Origin: Acidimicrobiales bacterium
GTDB lineage: Bacteria > Actinomycetota > Acidimicrobiia > Acidimicrobiales > RAAP-2
Assembly: GCA_015478655.1 (NCBI GenBank)
Contig: JADMIJ010000049.1
Location: forward strand, 1 to 32,061
Direction of reading: 5' to 3'
Length of the DNA stretch: 32,061 nt
How positions within the stretch are numbered: position 1 is the first letter of the stretch; the number at the start of each line of letters is the position of its first letter. The notes below the pieces were generated by a model. The model did not search any database and was not told the DNA's origin. It saw only the letters and a list, made by a program, of their open reading frames with translations. The position numbers and the translations under genes were made by a program. Positions 24,404 through 31,939 of the stretch are shown here, piece after piece.

Positions 24404-25219
24404 TCAACGAAGTCGCCAATCGATCCGGTTTCCCGACGAGAAGCGCTGCTGGCCTTCGGCCAGGGAGGCGGCGTCGGTGCCGATGTTGGTGAACAGGAAC
24501 GCGTGGTCGAGTGCCTGGCGGCGGGTGAGCTCCAGGCCCGTCCACAGGGCCCGCACCGTGCCTCCGACGGCCAGCGCCGGTTGGTCGGCGATGGCCTGCG
24601 CGGCCCACGCCGTGCGGGAGTGCAGTTCGTCCAGGGGCACGACCTCGGAGACCAGCCCCACCTGGTGGGCCCGCTGGGCCGACATCCGCTCGTGGGCACC
24701 GAGCAGGGACAGTCGCACGACCTCCTGGAAGGGCATCTTGTGGAGCAGGAAGATGGGTTCGAAGGCGGCCGGCATGCCGTAGGTGACATGGGGATCGAAG
24801 AAGGTTGCGTGATCGGCGGCGATGATGAAGTCGACCTCACCGAGGATGTAGAAGGCCCCTCCGCACGCCATGCCGTTGACGGCGGCGATGACAGGCTTCC
24901 ACAGGTCGTTGGACTTCGGGCAGACGCTCTTGCCCGGGTCGTCGAAGTCCCACGGCGTGTTGTAGCCCGGGAGCTTCCCCTCGGGCAGCTCGTCGATGTC
25001 CTGGATCTCGCCCCGGTCCAGCCCGGTGCAGAATGCCTTGTCCCCACTTCCGGTGAGGACCACGCACCGGACATCGTCGTTCTTGCGGAGCATCGACCAC
25101 AGGTCGCGCAGCTCCGATTGCATGACCGAGTCGAAGGCGTTGTAGGCCGCGGGGCGATTGAGGGTGACCCATGCCACGCCGTCTGATTCCTCGTAGAGGA
25201 GGGTCTGGGGATCTGACAT
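24404..25219 (-). CDS. Crotonase-superfamily protein (enoyl-CoA hydratase-like), copy 3
   Basis: A 271-residue crotonase-fold protein. Oxyanion-hole segments are FCTGLDRG (63-70) and NGMACGGAF (115-123). The two hydratase glutamates of rat crotonase align with Tyr124 and His144 (FFDPHVTYG), so simple hydration is unlikely. This DPHVTYG pattern is met in actinobacterial proteins annotated as enoyl-CoA hydratase/isomerase. His144 could act as the catalytic group (inference). ATG 25219 was chosen because the sequence MSDPQTLLYEESDGVAWVTLNRP matches the family start; no strong ribosome site is seen. It is divergent from the thiolase gene at 25335 and convergent with the CoA-transferase gene. Confidence 0.9.
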   Translation of the reverse strand: MSDPQTLLYEESDGVAWVTLNRPAAYNAFDSVMQSELRDLWSMLRKNDDVRCVVLTGSGDKAFCTGLDRGEIQDIDELPEGKLPGYNTPWDFDDPGKSVCPKSNDLWKPVIAAVNGMACGGAFYILGEVDFIIAADHATFFDPHVTYGMPAAFEPIFLLHKMPFQEVVRLSLLGAHERMSAQRAHQVGLVSEVVPLDELHSRTAWAAQAIADQPALAVGGTVRALWTGLELTRRQALDHAFLFTNIGTDAASLAEGQQRFSSGNRIDWRLR

Positions 25220-25334
25220 GGCCGAGATGCTATCGGCGGACGGCTGAGCGGCTGTCTTCCCGCCCCACGGAGGGAGCGCCGCGGTGGTGCGGGACTCCGA
25301 TGGGCGACGGGGCGCGAGAAGAAGGGGAGCGAGC

Positions 25335-26528
25335 ATGAGCACAGAAGGTCGCGACGCCGTCGTCGTCGATGTCCTGCGGACGACGTTCGGCAAGAGGGGA
25401 GGGGCGCTGGAGCACTGGCATCCGGCCGATCTGCTCGGCTTCGCCCTGAGCTCCCTCCTCGACCGGGCGGGAGTGGATCCGGGCAGGATCGACGACGTCA
25501 TCGGTGGGTGTGTCGGCCAGGTCGGGGAGCAGGGCACCAATGTGACCCGGAACGCCTGGGTGTCGGCCGGGCTGCCCCAGCACGTCCCGGCCACCACCGT
25601 CGACCGCCAGTGCGGGTCCTCACAGCAGGCGGTGCACTTTGCCGCCGCCGGGGTGGTGGCGGGCCACTACGACATGGTGGTGGCCTGTGGCGTCGAGTCG
25701 ATGAGCCGGGTGCCGATGGCCGCGAACGCCCGCGGGGGAACGGGCCCGTTCCCTCCGTCGTTCCTGTCGGCGATCGAAGGGCGGTTGTGGGCCCAGTTCC
25801 GCGTGGCCCAGGTGCTGGCCGATCGCTATGGGATCACCCGGGAGGAGATGGACGCCTACTCGCTCGAGAGCCACCGGCGGGCGGCGGCGGCGTGGGACGC
25901 CGGCGTCTTTGCCCGCGAAGCAGTGGCTGTCCCGATCAAAGCGGAAGACGGGTCGCTCACCGGCGAGGAGCTCACCTCCGACGAGGGCATCCGGCGAGGT
26001 GGTTCCATGACCACATTGGGGGCCCTGCCGCCGGCCCAGTCCTGGGAGCCTGAGACCGCGCCCGACATCACGGCGGGGAACTCCTCCCAGATGACCGACG
26101 GCGCGGCGGCGATGCTCATCGCCGAACGGTCGGTGGCCGAGCGGTTGGGGTTGCCGATCCGGGCCCGACTGGCCCATTTTGCCGTGGCCGCCGACGACGC
26201 GGCCATCGTCCTTTCCGCCCCGGTGCCGGTGACCCACCGCCTGCTCGAGCGCTCGGGTATGAAGATCGACGACTTCGATGCCATCGAGTGCAACGAGGCC
26301 TTCGCCGCCATCGCCCTCATGTGGGCCCATGCCTTCGGCCCCGACTCCGAGCGGTTCAATCCTCACGGCGGAGCCATCGCCATCGGCCACCCGCTGGGAG
26401 CGTCCGGTGTGCGTCTGGCCGGGTCGCTGCTCACGCGGTTGGAAGCGGTCGAGGGCCGCTATGGGTTCCAGACCATGTGCGAGGGTGGCGGCCAAGCCAA
26501 CGCCACGGTCATCGAGCGCCTGCCCTGA
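25335..26528 (+). CDS. Acetyl-CoA acetyltransferase / 3-ketoacyl-CoA thiolase
   Basis: A 397-residue thiolase that cleaves a 3-ketoacyl-CoA with CoA, or runs in reverse. All key residues are seen: nucleophile Cys93 (DRQCGSSQQA), CNEAFAA, His352 (IGHPLGASG) and Cys382 (TMCEGGGQANA). The overall length and the VDVLRTTFGK start match FadA-type thiolases, such as FadA5 of cholesterol side-chain degradation; the substrate is unknown. ATG 25335 has GGGGAG at good spacing. It is divergent from the crotonase (minus) with 115 bp between, and faces the TetR gene at 26552. It would supply the final cleavage step for this cluster. Confidence 0.93.
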   Translation: MSTEGRDAVVVDVLRTTFGKRGGALEHWHPADLLGFALSSLLDRAGVDPGRIDDVIGGCVGQVGEQGTNVTRNAWVSAGLPQHVPATTVDRQCGSSQQAVHFAAAGVVAGHYDMVVACGVESMSRVPMAANARGGTGPFPPSFLSAIEGRLWAQFRVAQVLADRYGITREEMDAYSLESHRRAAAAWDAGVFAREAVAVPIKAEDGSLTGEELTSDEGIRRGGSMTTLGALPPAQSWEPETAPDITAGNSSQMTDGAAAMLIAERSVAERLGLPIRARLAHFAVAADDAAIVLSAPVPVTHRLLERSGMKIDDFDAIECNEAFAAIALMWAHAFGPDSERFNPHGGAIAIGHPLGASGVRLAGSLLTRLEAVEGRYGFQTMCEGGGQANATVIERLP

Positions 26529-26534
26529 CCTGGG

Positions 26535-26563
26535 GCCGGGACCACCCGGCTTCAGTCGGGTGG
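26535..26563. terminator. GC-rich hairpins between convergent thiolase and TetR genes
   Basis: Two overlapping stems lie at the junction: GCCGGG/CCCGGC (26535-26540 with 26545-26550, 4-nt loop) and CCACCCG/CGGGTGG (26542-26548 with 26557-26563, 8-nt loop). They exclude each other, and the second overlaps the TetR stop codon. They may stop transcription from both sides, though no long T-tract follows. Confidence 0.4.
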
Positions 26564-27196
26564 CCGATTGCCCTCGAAGAGGGCGGCCGCCTCGCGGGCA
26601 CGCTGGCGGAAGACCTCGGCGGGGTCGCCCCCGTCGTCGTTGAGCACGCCGGCCATGTGCTCCACGAAGACGCCGACCATCATGGCCCGGAGCATCCGCG
26701 CCGCGGCTGGACGTGACTCGGGGTCGCAGAGGCCGGGTCGGGCCTCGTCGAGCCACCGTTCCAACGATGTCTGGGTGGCGGCGAAGAGGTCGACACCCAC
26801 GGCATGGGCGGTCGCATCCCCGCGCATCACCTCACCGAGCATCAGGCGGACGAAGTCCTCCACCTCCAGCATGGACAGGAGGATGTCGGTGAGCAGGTCG
26901 GCGAGGCCCGTTGTGGGGTCGTGGGAGAGCGTAGGGGGCGCCGCCGAGGCCAGGTTGTCCACGAAACCGTGCTCCTCGAGCACGGCCACCAGCAGGTCGC
27001 CCTTGGACGGGAAGTAGTGGTAGAGCGACGCCACGTTGAGCCCGGTGGCCGCAGCCAGGTCGCGCATGCTGGTGCCGTCCACGCCGTGTTGGGCCATCAG
27101 CGACAAGGCCACGGCCAGGATGTGCTGGCGCTGGCCCGACCCCGGGGGTCGCTTCGGTGTCTTGTCGAGGGAGGCGGACGAGGGCACGGAACCCAT
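26552..27196 (-). CDS. TetR-family transcriptional regulator, copy 2
   Basis: A 214-residue regulator. Helix-turn-helix residues lie about 23-70: ILAVALSLMAQHGVDGTSMR, then AAATGLNVASLYHYFPSKGD, with the YHYFPSKGDL signature. The C-terminal helices (ML...VGVDLFAATQTSLERWLDEARP) form the effector pocket. It is transcribed divergently from the P450, and the palindrome at 27255-27275 between them, placed inside the predicted P450 promoter, is almost certainly its operator. It therefore likely represses both its own gene and the P450 until a pathway compound binds. ATG 27196 is the only sensible start; no strong ribosome site is apparent. Confidence 0.93.
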   Translation of the reverse strand: MGSVPSSASLDKTPKRPPGSGQRQHILAVALSLMAQHGVDGTSMRDLAAATGLNVASLYHYFPSKGDLLVAVLEEHGFVDNLASAAPPTLSHDPTTGLADLLTDILLSMLEVEDFVRLMLGEVMRGDATAHAVGVDLFAATQTSLERWLDEARPGLCDPESRPAAARMLRAMMVGVFVEHMAGVLNDDGGDPAEVFRQRAREAAALFEGNRPPD

Positions 27197-27247
27197 TGTC
27201 GGGCCAAATGGGGCTGGCGTCGAATGCGGCCCGGCCGACGGTGGGGG

Positions 27248-27277
27248 GTGACATTCTAACGAACGTTCGGTTAGACT
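27248..27277 (+). promoter_or_regulatory. Predicted P450 promoter
   Basis: GTGACA (27248-27253) and TAGACT (27272-27277), 18 nt apart, give a normal sigma-70-type promoter ahead of the P450 ATG at 27346. On the minus strand, TAGAAT (27258 to 27253) could be the -10 of the TetR gene. The operator lies within both. Confidence 0.5.
27255..27275. promoter_or_regulatory. Palindromic TetR operator in divergent P450/TetR promoter
   Basis: TCTAACGAACGTTCGGTTAGA has outer arms TCTAAC and GTTAGA, in perfect inverted order, around the perfect 8-bp core GAACGTTC. The AT-rich block stands out in the G+C-rich sequence. CGAACGTTCG-type sites are well known for actinobacterial TetR regulators. The site lies between the predicted -35 and -10 of the P450. 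Confidence 0.7.
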
Positions 27278-27345
27278 TGGCCGGAGAGCGTGGCACCTGA
27301 CCCCAGATGGTGAGCAGGCCCGTGTCCGCGCACGAGGAGGCCACT

Positions 27346-28599
27346 ATGTCGACGATGACCGCCAACACCGGGGCTGACCAGGTGCCCGACCGGTTCGATC
27401 CGTTCGAACTGCAGGACACGGTGTCGGGGAACATCCGGGATCCCTACCCGAGGATGCACGAGCTCCGCCGCCAGAGCCCCGTGCATGTGGGCCCAGTGGA
27501 CCTCGGTGACGGAGCCACCCCGGCGGACCCCGACCGCCCGCCGCCGGTGACGGTGTTCGGATTCGACGAGGTGGTCCAGGTCCTGCGCGACAACGAGACC
27601 TTCTCCTCGACCGTCTACGAGGGCGTGATGGGGGCGGTGATGGGCCGCACCATCCTGCAGATGGACGAGCCCGACCACCGGGTGCACCGGGCCCTCGTTT
27701 CGCCCACCTTCCGATCCAAGGTCCTCCAGCGGTGGGAGGAGGACCTCGTGCAGTGCGTGGTCAATGAGCTCATCGACGGGTTCGCCGACAAGGGCCACGT
27801 CGACCTGGTGCAGGAGCTCACCTTCAACTTCCCCGTCCAGGTGATCGCCCGGATCCTCGGTCTGCCCCGTTCGGACTTCCCCGTGTTTCAGCGGTGGGCC
27901 ATCGCCATCACCAGCGTGGCCGCCAACTGGGAGCGCGGCATGGCTGCCTCCGAGGCCCTTCGTGACTACTTCGCCGGCATCCTGGAGGAACGCAGGCAGC
28001 AGCCGGCGGACGACCTGATCAGCGAGCTCGTCGTGGCCGAGGTGGACGGACGCCAGCTCACTGACGAAGAGATCTACTCCTTCCTGCGGCTGCTCCTACC
28101 GGCTGGTGTGGAGACGACGTACCGGGCGTCGGGCAGTCTGCTCTACGGGCTGTTGACCAATCCCGACCAATTGCGGGCCGTCGTTGCCGATCGGGAGCTG
28201 ATGACCCCGGCGTTCGAGGAGGTCATCCGCTGGGAGCCGCCGGTCACGGTGATCCTGCGCAGGGCCGCGCGCGCCACCGAGCTCGCCGGGGTGCCCATCG
28301 AAGAGGGTGCCGACATCGCACTCCTGCTGGGTGCGGCCAATCGCGACGAGCGCAAGTACGCCGAGCCCGACCGGTACAACCTGTTCCGCGAGTCCCGCCA
28401 GAACGTGGGGTTCGGCTTCGGCATCCACGTGTGCCTGGGGATGCATCTGGCCCGGATGGAGACCCGGGTGGCGATGAACACCTTGTTCGACCGGCTGCCC
28501 GACCTCCATCTCGACCCCGCCCCCGACCAGGACCTGCACATCCACGGCATGGCGTTTCGGTCGCCCATCTCCCTGCCGGTGGCGTTCACCCCGGCCTGA
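27346..28599 (+). CDS. Cytochrome P450 monooxygenase
   Basis: A 417-residue bacterial class I P450 that inserts oxygen into a substrate C-H bond with electrons from a ferredoxin. The I-helix motif is AGVETT (253-258), ExxR is Glu292-Arg295 (EEVIRW), and the heme loop is FGFGIHVCLG with the thiolate Cys363. There is no membrane anchor, so it is soluble. ATG 27346 has GAGGAGG 6 nt upstream; the earlier ATG at 27307 is less likely. Its promoter overlaps the TetR operator, so it is probably substrate-induced. The two ferredoxins at 5088 and 20814 are candidate partners. The specific substrate cannot be read from the sequence. Confidence 0.95.
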   Translation: MSTMTANTGADQVPDRFDPFELQDTVSGNIRDPYPRMHELRRQSPVHVGPVDLGDGATPADPDRPPPVTVFGFDEVVQVLRDNETFSSTVYEGVMGAVMGRTILQMDEPDHRVHRALVSPTFRSKVLQRWEEDLVQCVVNELIDGFADKGHVDLVQELTFNFPVQVIARILGLPRSDFPVFQRWAIAITSVAANWERGMAASEALRDYFAGILEERRQQPADDLISELVVAEVDGRQLTDEEIYSFLRLLLPAGVETTYRASGSLLYGLLTNPDQLRAVVADRELMTPAFEEVIRWEPPVTVILRRAARATELAGVPIEEGADIALLLGAANRDERKYAEPDRYNLFRESRQNVGFGFGIHVCLGMHLARMETRVAMNTLFDRLPDLHLDPAPDQDLHIHGMAFRSPISLPVAFTPA

Positions 28600-28781
28600 G
28601 CGCGTGCCCGGGCCCCCGGCGGTCCGTCCGCTGAAATGGCCGCGCCCTGGTGCGCTCGCACCGGGAGCCCACCGAATCGCAGTGCGAGACGCGCCACCCC
28701 TCTGAGACCCGGTCTCGTCGGGGTGAGCTGGGCAACGACCCGGTGACGAAGGACTGGTCCGAGCGGAGACCCTGGCCTCGA
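28600..28781. other. Non-coding gap between P450 and minus-strand cluster
   Basis: It contains a tight GAGACC-C-GGTCTC inverted repeat (28704-28716) and the first arm of a larger hairpin. Nothing coding is supported. Confidence 0.5.
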
Positions 28782-28805
28782 CTACCGAGACGAGGGCCCA
28801 GGGTC
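28768..28805. terminator. Bidirectional hairpin at convergent gene ends
   Basis: GACCCTGGCCTCG (28768-28780) pairs imperfectly with CGAGGGCCCAGGGTC (28791-28805) across a 10-nt loop. It spans the stop codon of the minus-strand small gene and lies downstream of the P450. No T-tract follows. Confidence 0.4.
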
Positions 28806-29189
28806 GGAACCGGGTCCCGCGCAGTCGCCGACATCCAGTTCAGTGATCCGCCCTCCTCCGATGGTCACTTCTGCGAGCGCACCCTCATCCAGGCCCCACA
28901 CGGTATAGGTCCCCTGGCGCAGTTCCGGATAGACGCCGGCGATGAATTCGCTGTCCACTGACCGTCGGCGACGAATCATGGTGTGGATCTGATGGCTGTG
29001 CGGATGACCAACCGGAGTGACGTCGATCTCTCTGCCCAGGCAGGATTCATCGGCATACAGAATGAGGGCACCAATATCGTCACCGATGTCGAGCACGAGG
29101 GACTCCGGGGAGTCACTGCTCAAGTCATCGACGAAAGGCTCCTCGTCGGGGGTTGAGGTCAGCGGCATCATCTTTCCGTCAGTCCACAC
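28782..29189 (-). CDS. Small conserved actinobacterial protein, unknown function
   Basis: A 135-residue acidic protein with no signal peptide or membrane segment. After a disordered start, a beta-rich core opens with LVLDIGDDIGALILYADESC, then GREIDVTPVGHPHSHQIHTM, with several histidines, and ends with TYTVWGLDEGALAEVTIGGG. I recognise this pattern from other actinobacterial genomes, where its function is not established. Start codons at 29189 and a few residues later (MMPL) are possible. The gene lies just downstream of DUF4331 in the same direction (9 nt gap), so they may be co-transcribed. The His-rich stretch could bind metal, but this is speculation. Confidence 0.75.
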   Translation of the reverse strand: MWTDGKMMPLTSTPDEEPFVDDLSSDSPESLVLDIGDDIGALILYADESCLGREIDVTPVGHPHSHQIHTMIRRRRSVDSEFIAGVYPELRQGTYTVWGLDEGALAEVTIGGGRITELDVGDCAGPGSDPGPSSR

Positions 29190-29198
29190 ATCGGGCGC

Positions 29199-30632
29199 TC
29201 ACGGGCTGGTGTTGTGATTGCTGGAGGGGGTTGTCGCCGGGTTGGAGAACCCAGGGTAGGGATCGGCCAGATACGGGAAGCTGGACTGGTATGCCGCTGA
29301 GTTCGAGGTGACACCTTGGCTGACCGCTGCGACGGCGGCATCGGGCGTGAAGGTGTGGTCCACCAACGGGATGGTGGCTCCGGCCACCGCCTTCAGCTCG
29401 ATGGTCACCACGTCGTCGGTCACTCGCCGTCCGTTCGGGAACCCAGCCAGATCGTTACCGAGCAGGCCCAGGGTGCTCGTTCCCGCCCCGCCGGGGCCGG
29501 TGGGGGTGATGGCCATGTTGAGCCGCAACATTTCGGCAATCACGTTCCCCCCTTGGAAGGTGCCGACGCCGAACGACGGTCCGATGACCGATCCCGGGAT
29601 GCCGGTGGCGAAGATGGCGACCAGGTCTGCTCTCGGCTTGGTGTAGGCGTGCAGGTTGGGGAACGCTCCCGGGTACAGGGCCGGCAGCAGGTTTTGCAAC
29701 TCCGGATGCTGGACGGCGGCGGCGAACTGGGAGTCGTTCACGGGGGGCTGGCTGTTCCAGAAGTCCTTCAGGTTCATCGGCACCACGACTTCATTGACCA
29801 GCGGGCTGCCCAGACGGGACACCTGAGTGAACGGCCCCGAATTGGTGTGTGTTCCTGTCCCTGGATTGATCGCCGTGACCGTCTGACGGCTGGCGGTGGT
29901 GTACACGCCGATCACGGCGTGGGGGTCGTTGGGCCCAGTCAGCGTCTGCTGATTGCTGGTGAGAGAACTGATGGGTACCTGAATGGTGATGGAGTGGACG
30001 TTCTTGTCCGCGATCGTGTCGATCCCGGCTGCCGCCAAGCCGGGTATCACCTGGTCGGGCGAGAGCGGACGTAGGTCACCTAAGTCGAAGATGGAGCCGA
30101 GGTCCACAAAGAATCCCTCGGCCCGTTGGCCTGCGAACACCATCTCCCCACTCGACAGGCGGTAGATGGCATCCCCGGAGAGAGAGGCGTAGTTGGGAGT
30201 GGAGCGGGGGCCGATGTTGCAGGGCGGACAGGACAACGGATTGGGGCCACCCATCGGAGTCAGCAGCGTGGAGACTTCACCCTGGACCTTCGTGACGGTG
30301 TAGGTCTGGCGTCGGTTCCAGTTCGGGTCGGTCAGCGAGGTGATCGGTCCCGTGGCGTACAGGAACGTGCCTGGGTCGGTGATCGTGGTGGTGAATCGGA
30401 ACTGATAGGTAATGGCCGGAGTGCCCGAGCCGGTGTTGTCGATGTGGATCTCGTACAGGACGTCGTCTCCGAACTCGAAGAAGTTCGGCCCGCCCGCCGG
30501 CTCCTGAAGCGGAACGTAGTTGGCGATTATGGTCACTGTGCTTTGGGCATCCGGGCTGACGAAGGCGTAGACGTCGGTGCTGTCGGCCACCGGATCCTTG
30601 GAAATGGCCGGTGCTTCTCTGTGGGAGGACAT
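29199..30632 (-). CDS. DUF4331-family protein
   Basis: A 477-residue protein of the DUF4331 family, recognised from the start SSHREAPAISKDPVADSTDV and from DVYAFVSPD, GPNFFEFGDDVLYEIHIDN and later VVPMNLKDFWNSQPP. The biochemical role of the family is unknown. It has no evident signal peptide, yet many relatives are exported. The Tat-signal gene directly upstream (30687-30977) is 54 nt away. The ATG at 30632 is preceded by GAGGTGAG. It ends nine nucleotides from the small protein below it. Relatives occur near sigma-factor or redox genes in other bacteria; none of these is seen here. Confidence 0.9.
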   Translation of the reverse strand: MSSHREAPAISKDPVADSTDVYAFVSPDAQSTVTIIANYVPLQEPAGGPNFFEFGDDVLYEIHIDNTGSGTPAITYQFRFTTTITDPGTFLYATGPITSLTDPNWNRRQTYTVTKVQGEVSTLLTPMGGPNPLSCPPCNIGPRSTPNYASLSGDAIYRLSSGEMVFAGQRAEGFFVDLGSIFDLGDLRPLSPDQVIPGLAAAGIDTIADKNVHSITIQVPISSLTSNQQTLTGPNDPHAVIGVYTTASRQTVTAINPGTGTHTNSGPFTQVSRLGSPLVNEVVVPMNLKDFWNSQPPVNDSQFAAAVQHPELQNLLPALYPGAFPNLHAYTKPRADLVAIFATGIPGSVIGPSFGVGTFQGGNVIAEMLRLNMAITPTGPGGAGTSTLGLLGNDLAGFPNGRRVTDDVVTIELKAVAGATIPLVDHTFTPDAAVAAVSQGVTSNSAAYQSSFPYLADPYPGFSNPATTPSSNHNTSP

Positions 30633-30686
30633 GGGCTCAGCTCACCTCGTGGAGTGTTGATGTTGCGGCGGTCATGGGACGGGCGG

Positions 30687-30977
30687 TCACCGAGCTGCCT
30701 GGAGCAGCGTTTGGGCCAGGGCCTGATCGGTGTAGTCGACTGACCTCTCCCCGACGAATATCTTGATATGGCCCGCCTTGGCATCGATCACGCGGGCGAA
30801 TACGTCCGATCCCTCCTGGGCATCTGGCTCCTGGCTGGCAGGCAAGGCGGTGGGGGAGCCACCCACCGTGGCTTCGACAGCACTGAGAATTCCGGGGCCG
30901 CCGACGGCCAGGACCCCTGCGGCGGCGGCGCCGATCGATGCGTTGCGAATAAATTGACGACGGGTTACTTCAGGCAT
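30687..30977 (-). CDS. Small Tat-signal protein, unknown function
   Basis: A 96-residue protein with a twin-arginine signal: TRRQFIRNAS at residues 5-14, then a hydrophobic stretch (IGAAAAGVLAVGGPGILSAV). After cleavage about 60 residues remain (AGHIKIFVGERSVDYTDQAL and a C-terminal helix), too little to assign a fold. The ATG has AGGAG at good spacing. It is followed by DUF4331, which lacks its own signal. Tat substrates are exported folded, and such a small signal-bearing protein could carry a partner out (inference). The family was not recognised. Confidence 0.8.
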   Translation of the reverse strand: MPEVTRRQFIRNASIGAAAAGVLAVGGPGILSAVEATVGGSPTALPASQEPDAQEGSDVFARVIDAKAGHIKIFVGERSVDYTDQALAQTLLQAAR

Positions 30978-31030
30978 TCAATGCTCCTTGCTCAAAGGGG
31001 ACGAAGCAGAGTGACGGCTAGTCGAGGTCA

Positions 31031-31939
31031 TCAGAAGAAGGCCATGCCGACGACCGGCTGGTTGAGCCTGAGGGAACCTGCAGATCCGCAAAAGCTCGAA
31101 TCGCCGAAATTGAAGACGCCTCCGTCGGACGCCGAGAGCGTGTATCCGTTACCGAAGAAGGTCCCACCGATACCGACGACAGGACGGTTGAGGTGCAGGC
31201 CGCCGGTGGACCCGTAGAAGCTGGCGTCACCAAAGCTGAACACCCCACCGTCGCTAGCGGTCAGCTCGTAGCCGTTGGCGTTTCGGGTGGCGGCGATACT
31301 CACCACCGGCTGATTCAGGCGGGTGCCACCCAGTGATCCGTGGAAGAGGGCGTCTCCGAAGGTGAACACCCCACCGTCCGACGCCACCATCCAGTACCCC
31401 CTGCCGTCCTTGGTACTGGCAATGCCGACTACCGGCTTGTTGAGGGATATCCCACCCAATGAGCCATAGAAGGTTGCGTCACCGAAGCTGAACACGCCGC
31501 CGTCCTGCGCCACGAGCCAATAGCCCTGACCGTCCACCGTCGGAATCATGCCCACCACCGGAGCATTCAACGGAATCGAACCGGTCGATCCTTGGAATGA
31601 TGCGTCACCGAAGCTGAAGACGCCGCCGTCGGAAGCCACCAGCCAATAGCCGCGACCGTCGACGCTCGGAGCCATGCCGACGACTGGCCGGTTGAGGTGG
31701 AGACTTCCCGTCGAGCCGTAGAACTTGGCGGTGCCGTACGCAAAGACCCCACCGTCCGCAGCCACCTGCCAGTAGCCCAAGCCGTCCGGTCCCGAACAGG
31801 TGCTCGTCGTTGTCGCGCCTGCAGGGATGGTTGCTCCCTGCAGCACGACCACCGCGCCTGACGCTCCGAAGAGGCTGCCCGTGACCAGCACCGCAGCCGC
31901 CTTGGCCCGCCACCTGTCATGGACCCCGCGCCGTCTCAT
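31031..31939 (-). CDS. Secreted protein of six 42-residue GYW-ASDGGVF repeats
   Basis: A 302-residue protein. An N-terminal signal-like segment (RRR, then AAAVLVTGSLFGASGAVVVL, likely cut near AGA at 40-42) precedes six repeats of 42 residues, the last one short: residues 55-96, 97-138, 139-180, 181-222, 223-264 and 265-302. The repeat reads GYWLVASDGGVFSFGDASFY, then GSTGSxxLNxPVVGMA. One 42-residue repeat is the size of one beta-propeller blade, so a six-bladed propeller is plausible, but no structure was checked. Such repeats are common in secreted actinobacterial proteins, notably Acidimicrobiia. The gene ends exactly with the last repeat. It is the first gene of the minus-strand cluster. 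Confidence 0.88.
   Translation of the reverse strand: MRRRGVHDRWRAKAAAVLVTGSLFGASGAVVVLQGATIPAGATTTSTCSGPDGLGYWQVAADGGVFAYGTAKFYGSTGSLHLNRPVVGMAPSVDGRGYWLVASDGGVFSFGDASFQGSTGSIPLNAPVVGMIPTVDGQGYWLVAQDGGVFSFGDATFYGSLGGISLNKPVVGIASTKDGRGYWMVASDGGVFTFGDALFHGSLGGTRLNQPVVSIAATRNANGYELTASDGGVFSFGDASFYGSTGGLHLNRPVVGIGGTFFGNGYTLSASDGGVFNFGDSSFCGSAGSLRLNQPVVGMAFF
31034..31777 (-). repeat. Tandem array of 126-bp coding repeats
   Basis: Six in-frame units, five of 126 bp and one shortened to 114 bp, encode the 42-residue repeats. DNA identity is visible in blocks such as ACGCCGCCGTC and CACCAAAGCTGAA-type stretches. The units could recombine and change in number. Confidence 0.75.

Noticed and set aside
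28704-28716. GAGACC-C-GGTCTC as a terminator
   Set aside because: A 1-nt loop is sterically impossible for a stable RNA hairpin and no T-tract follows; it could only be a DNA site.
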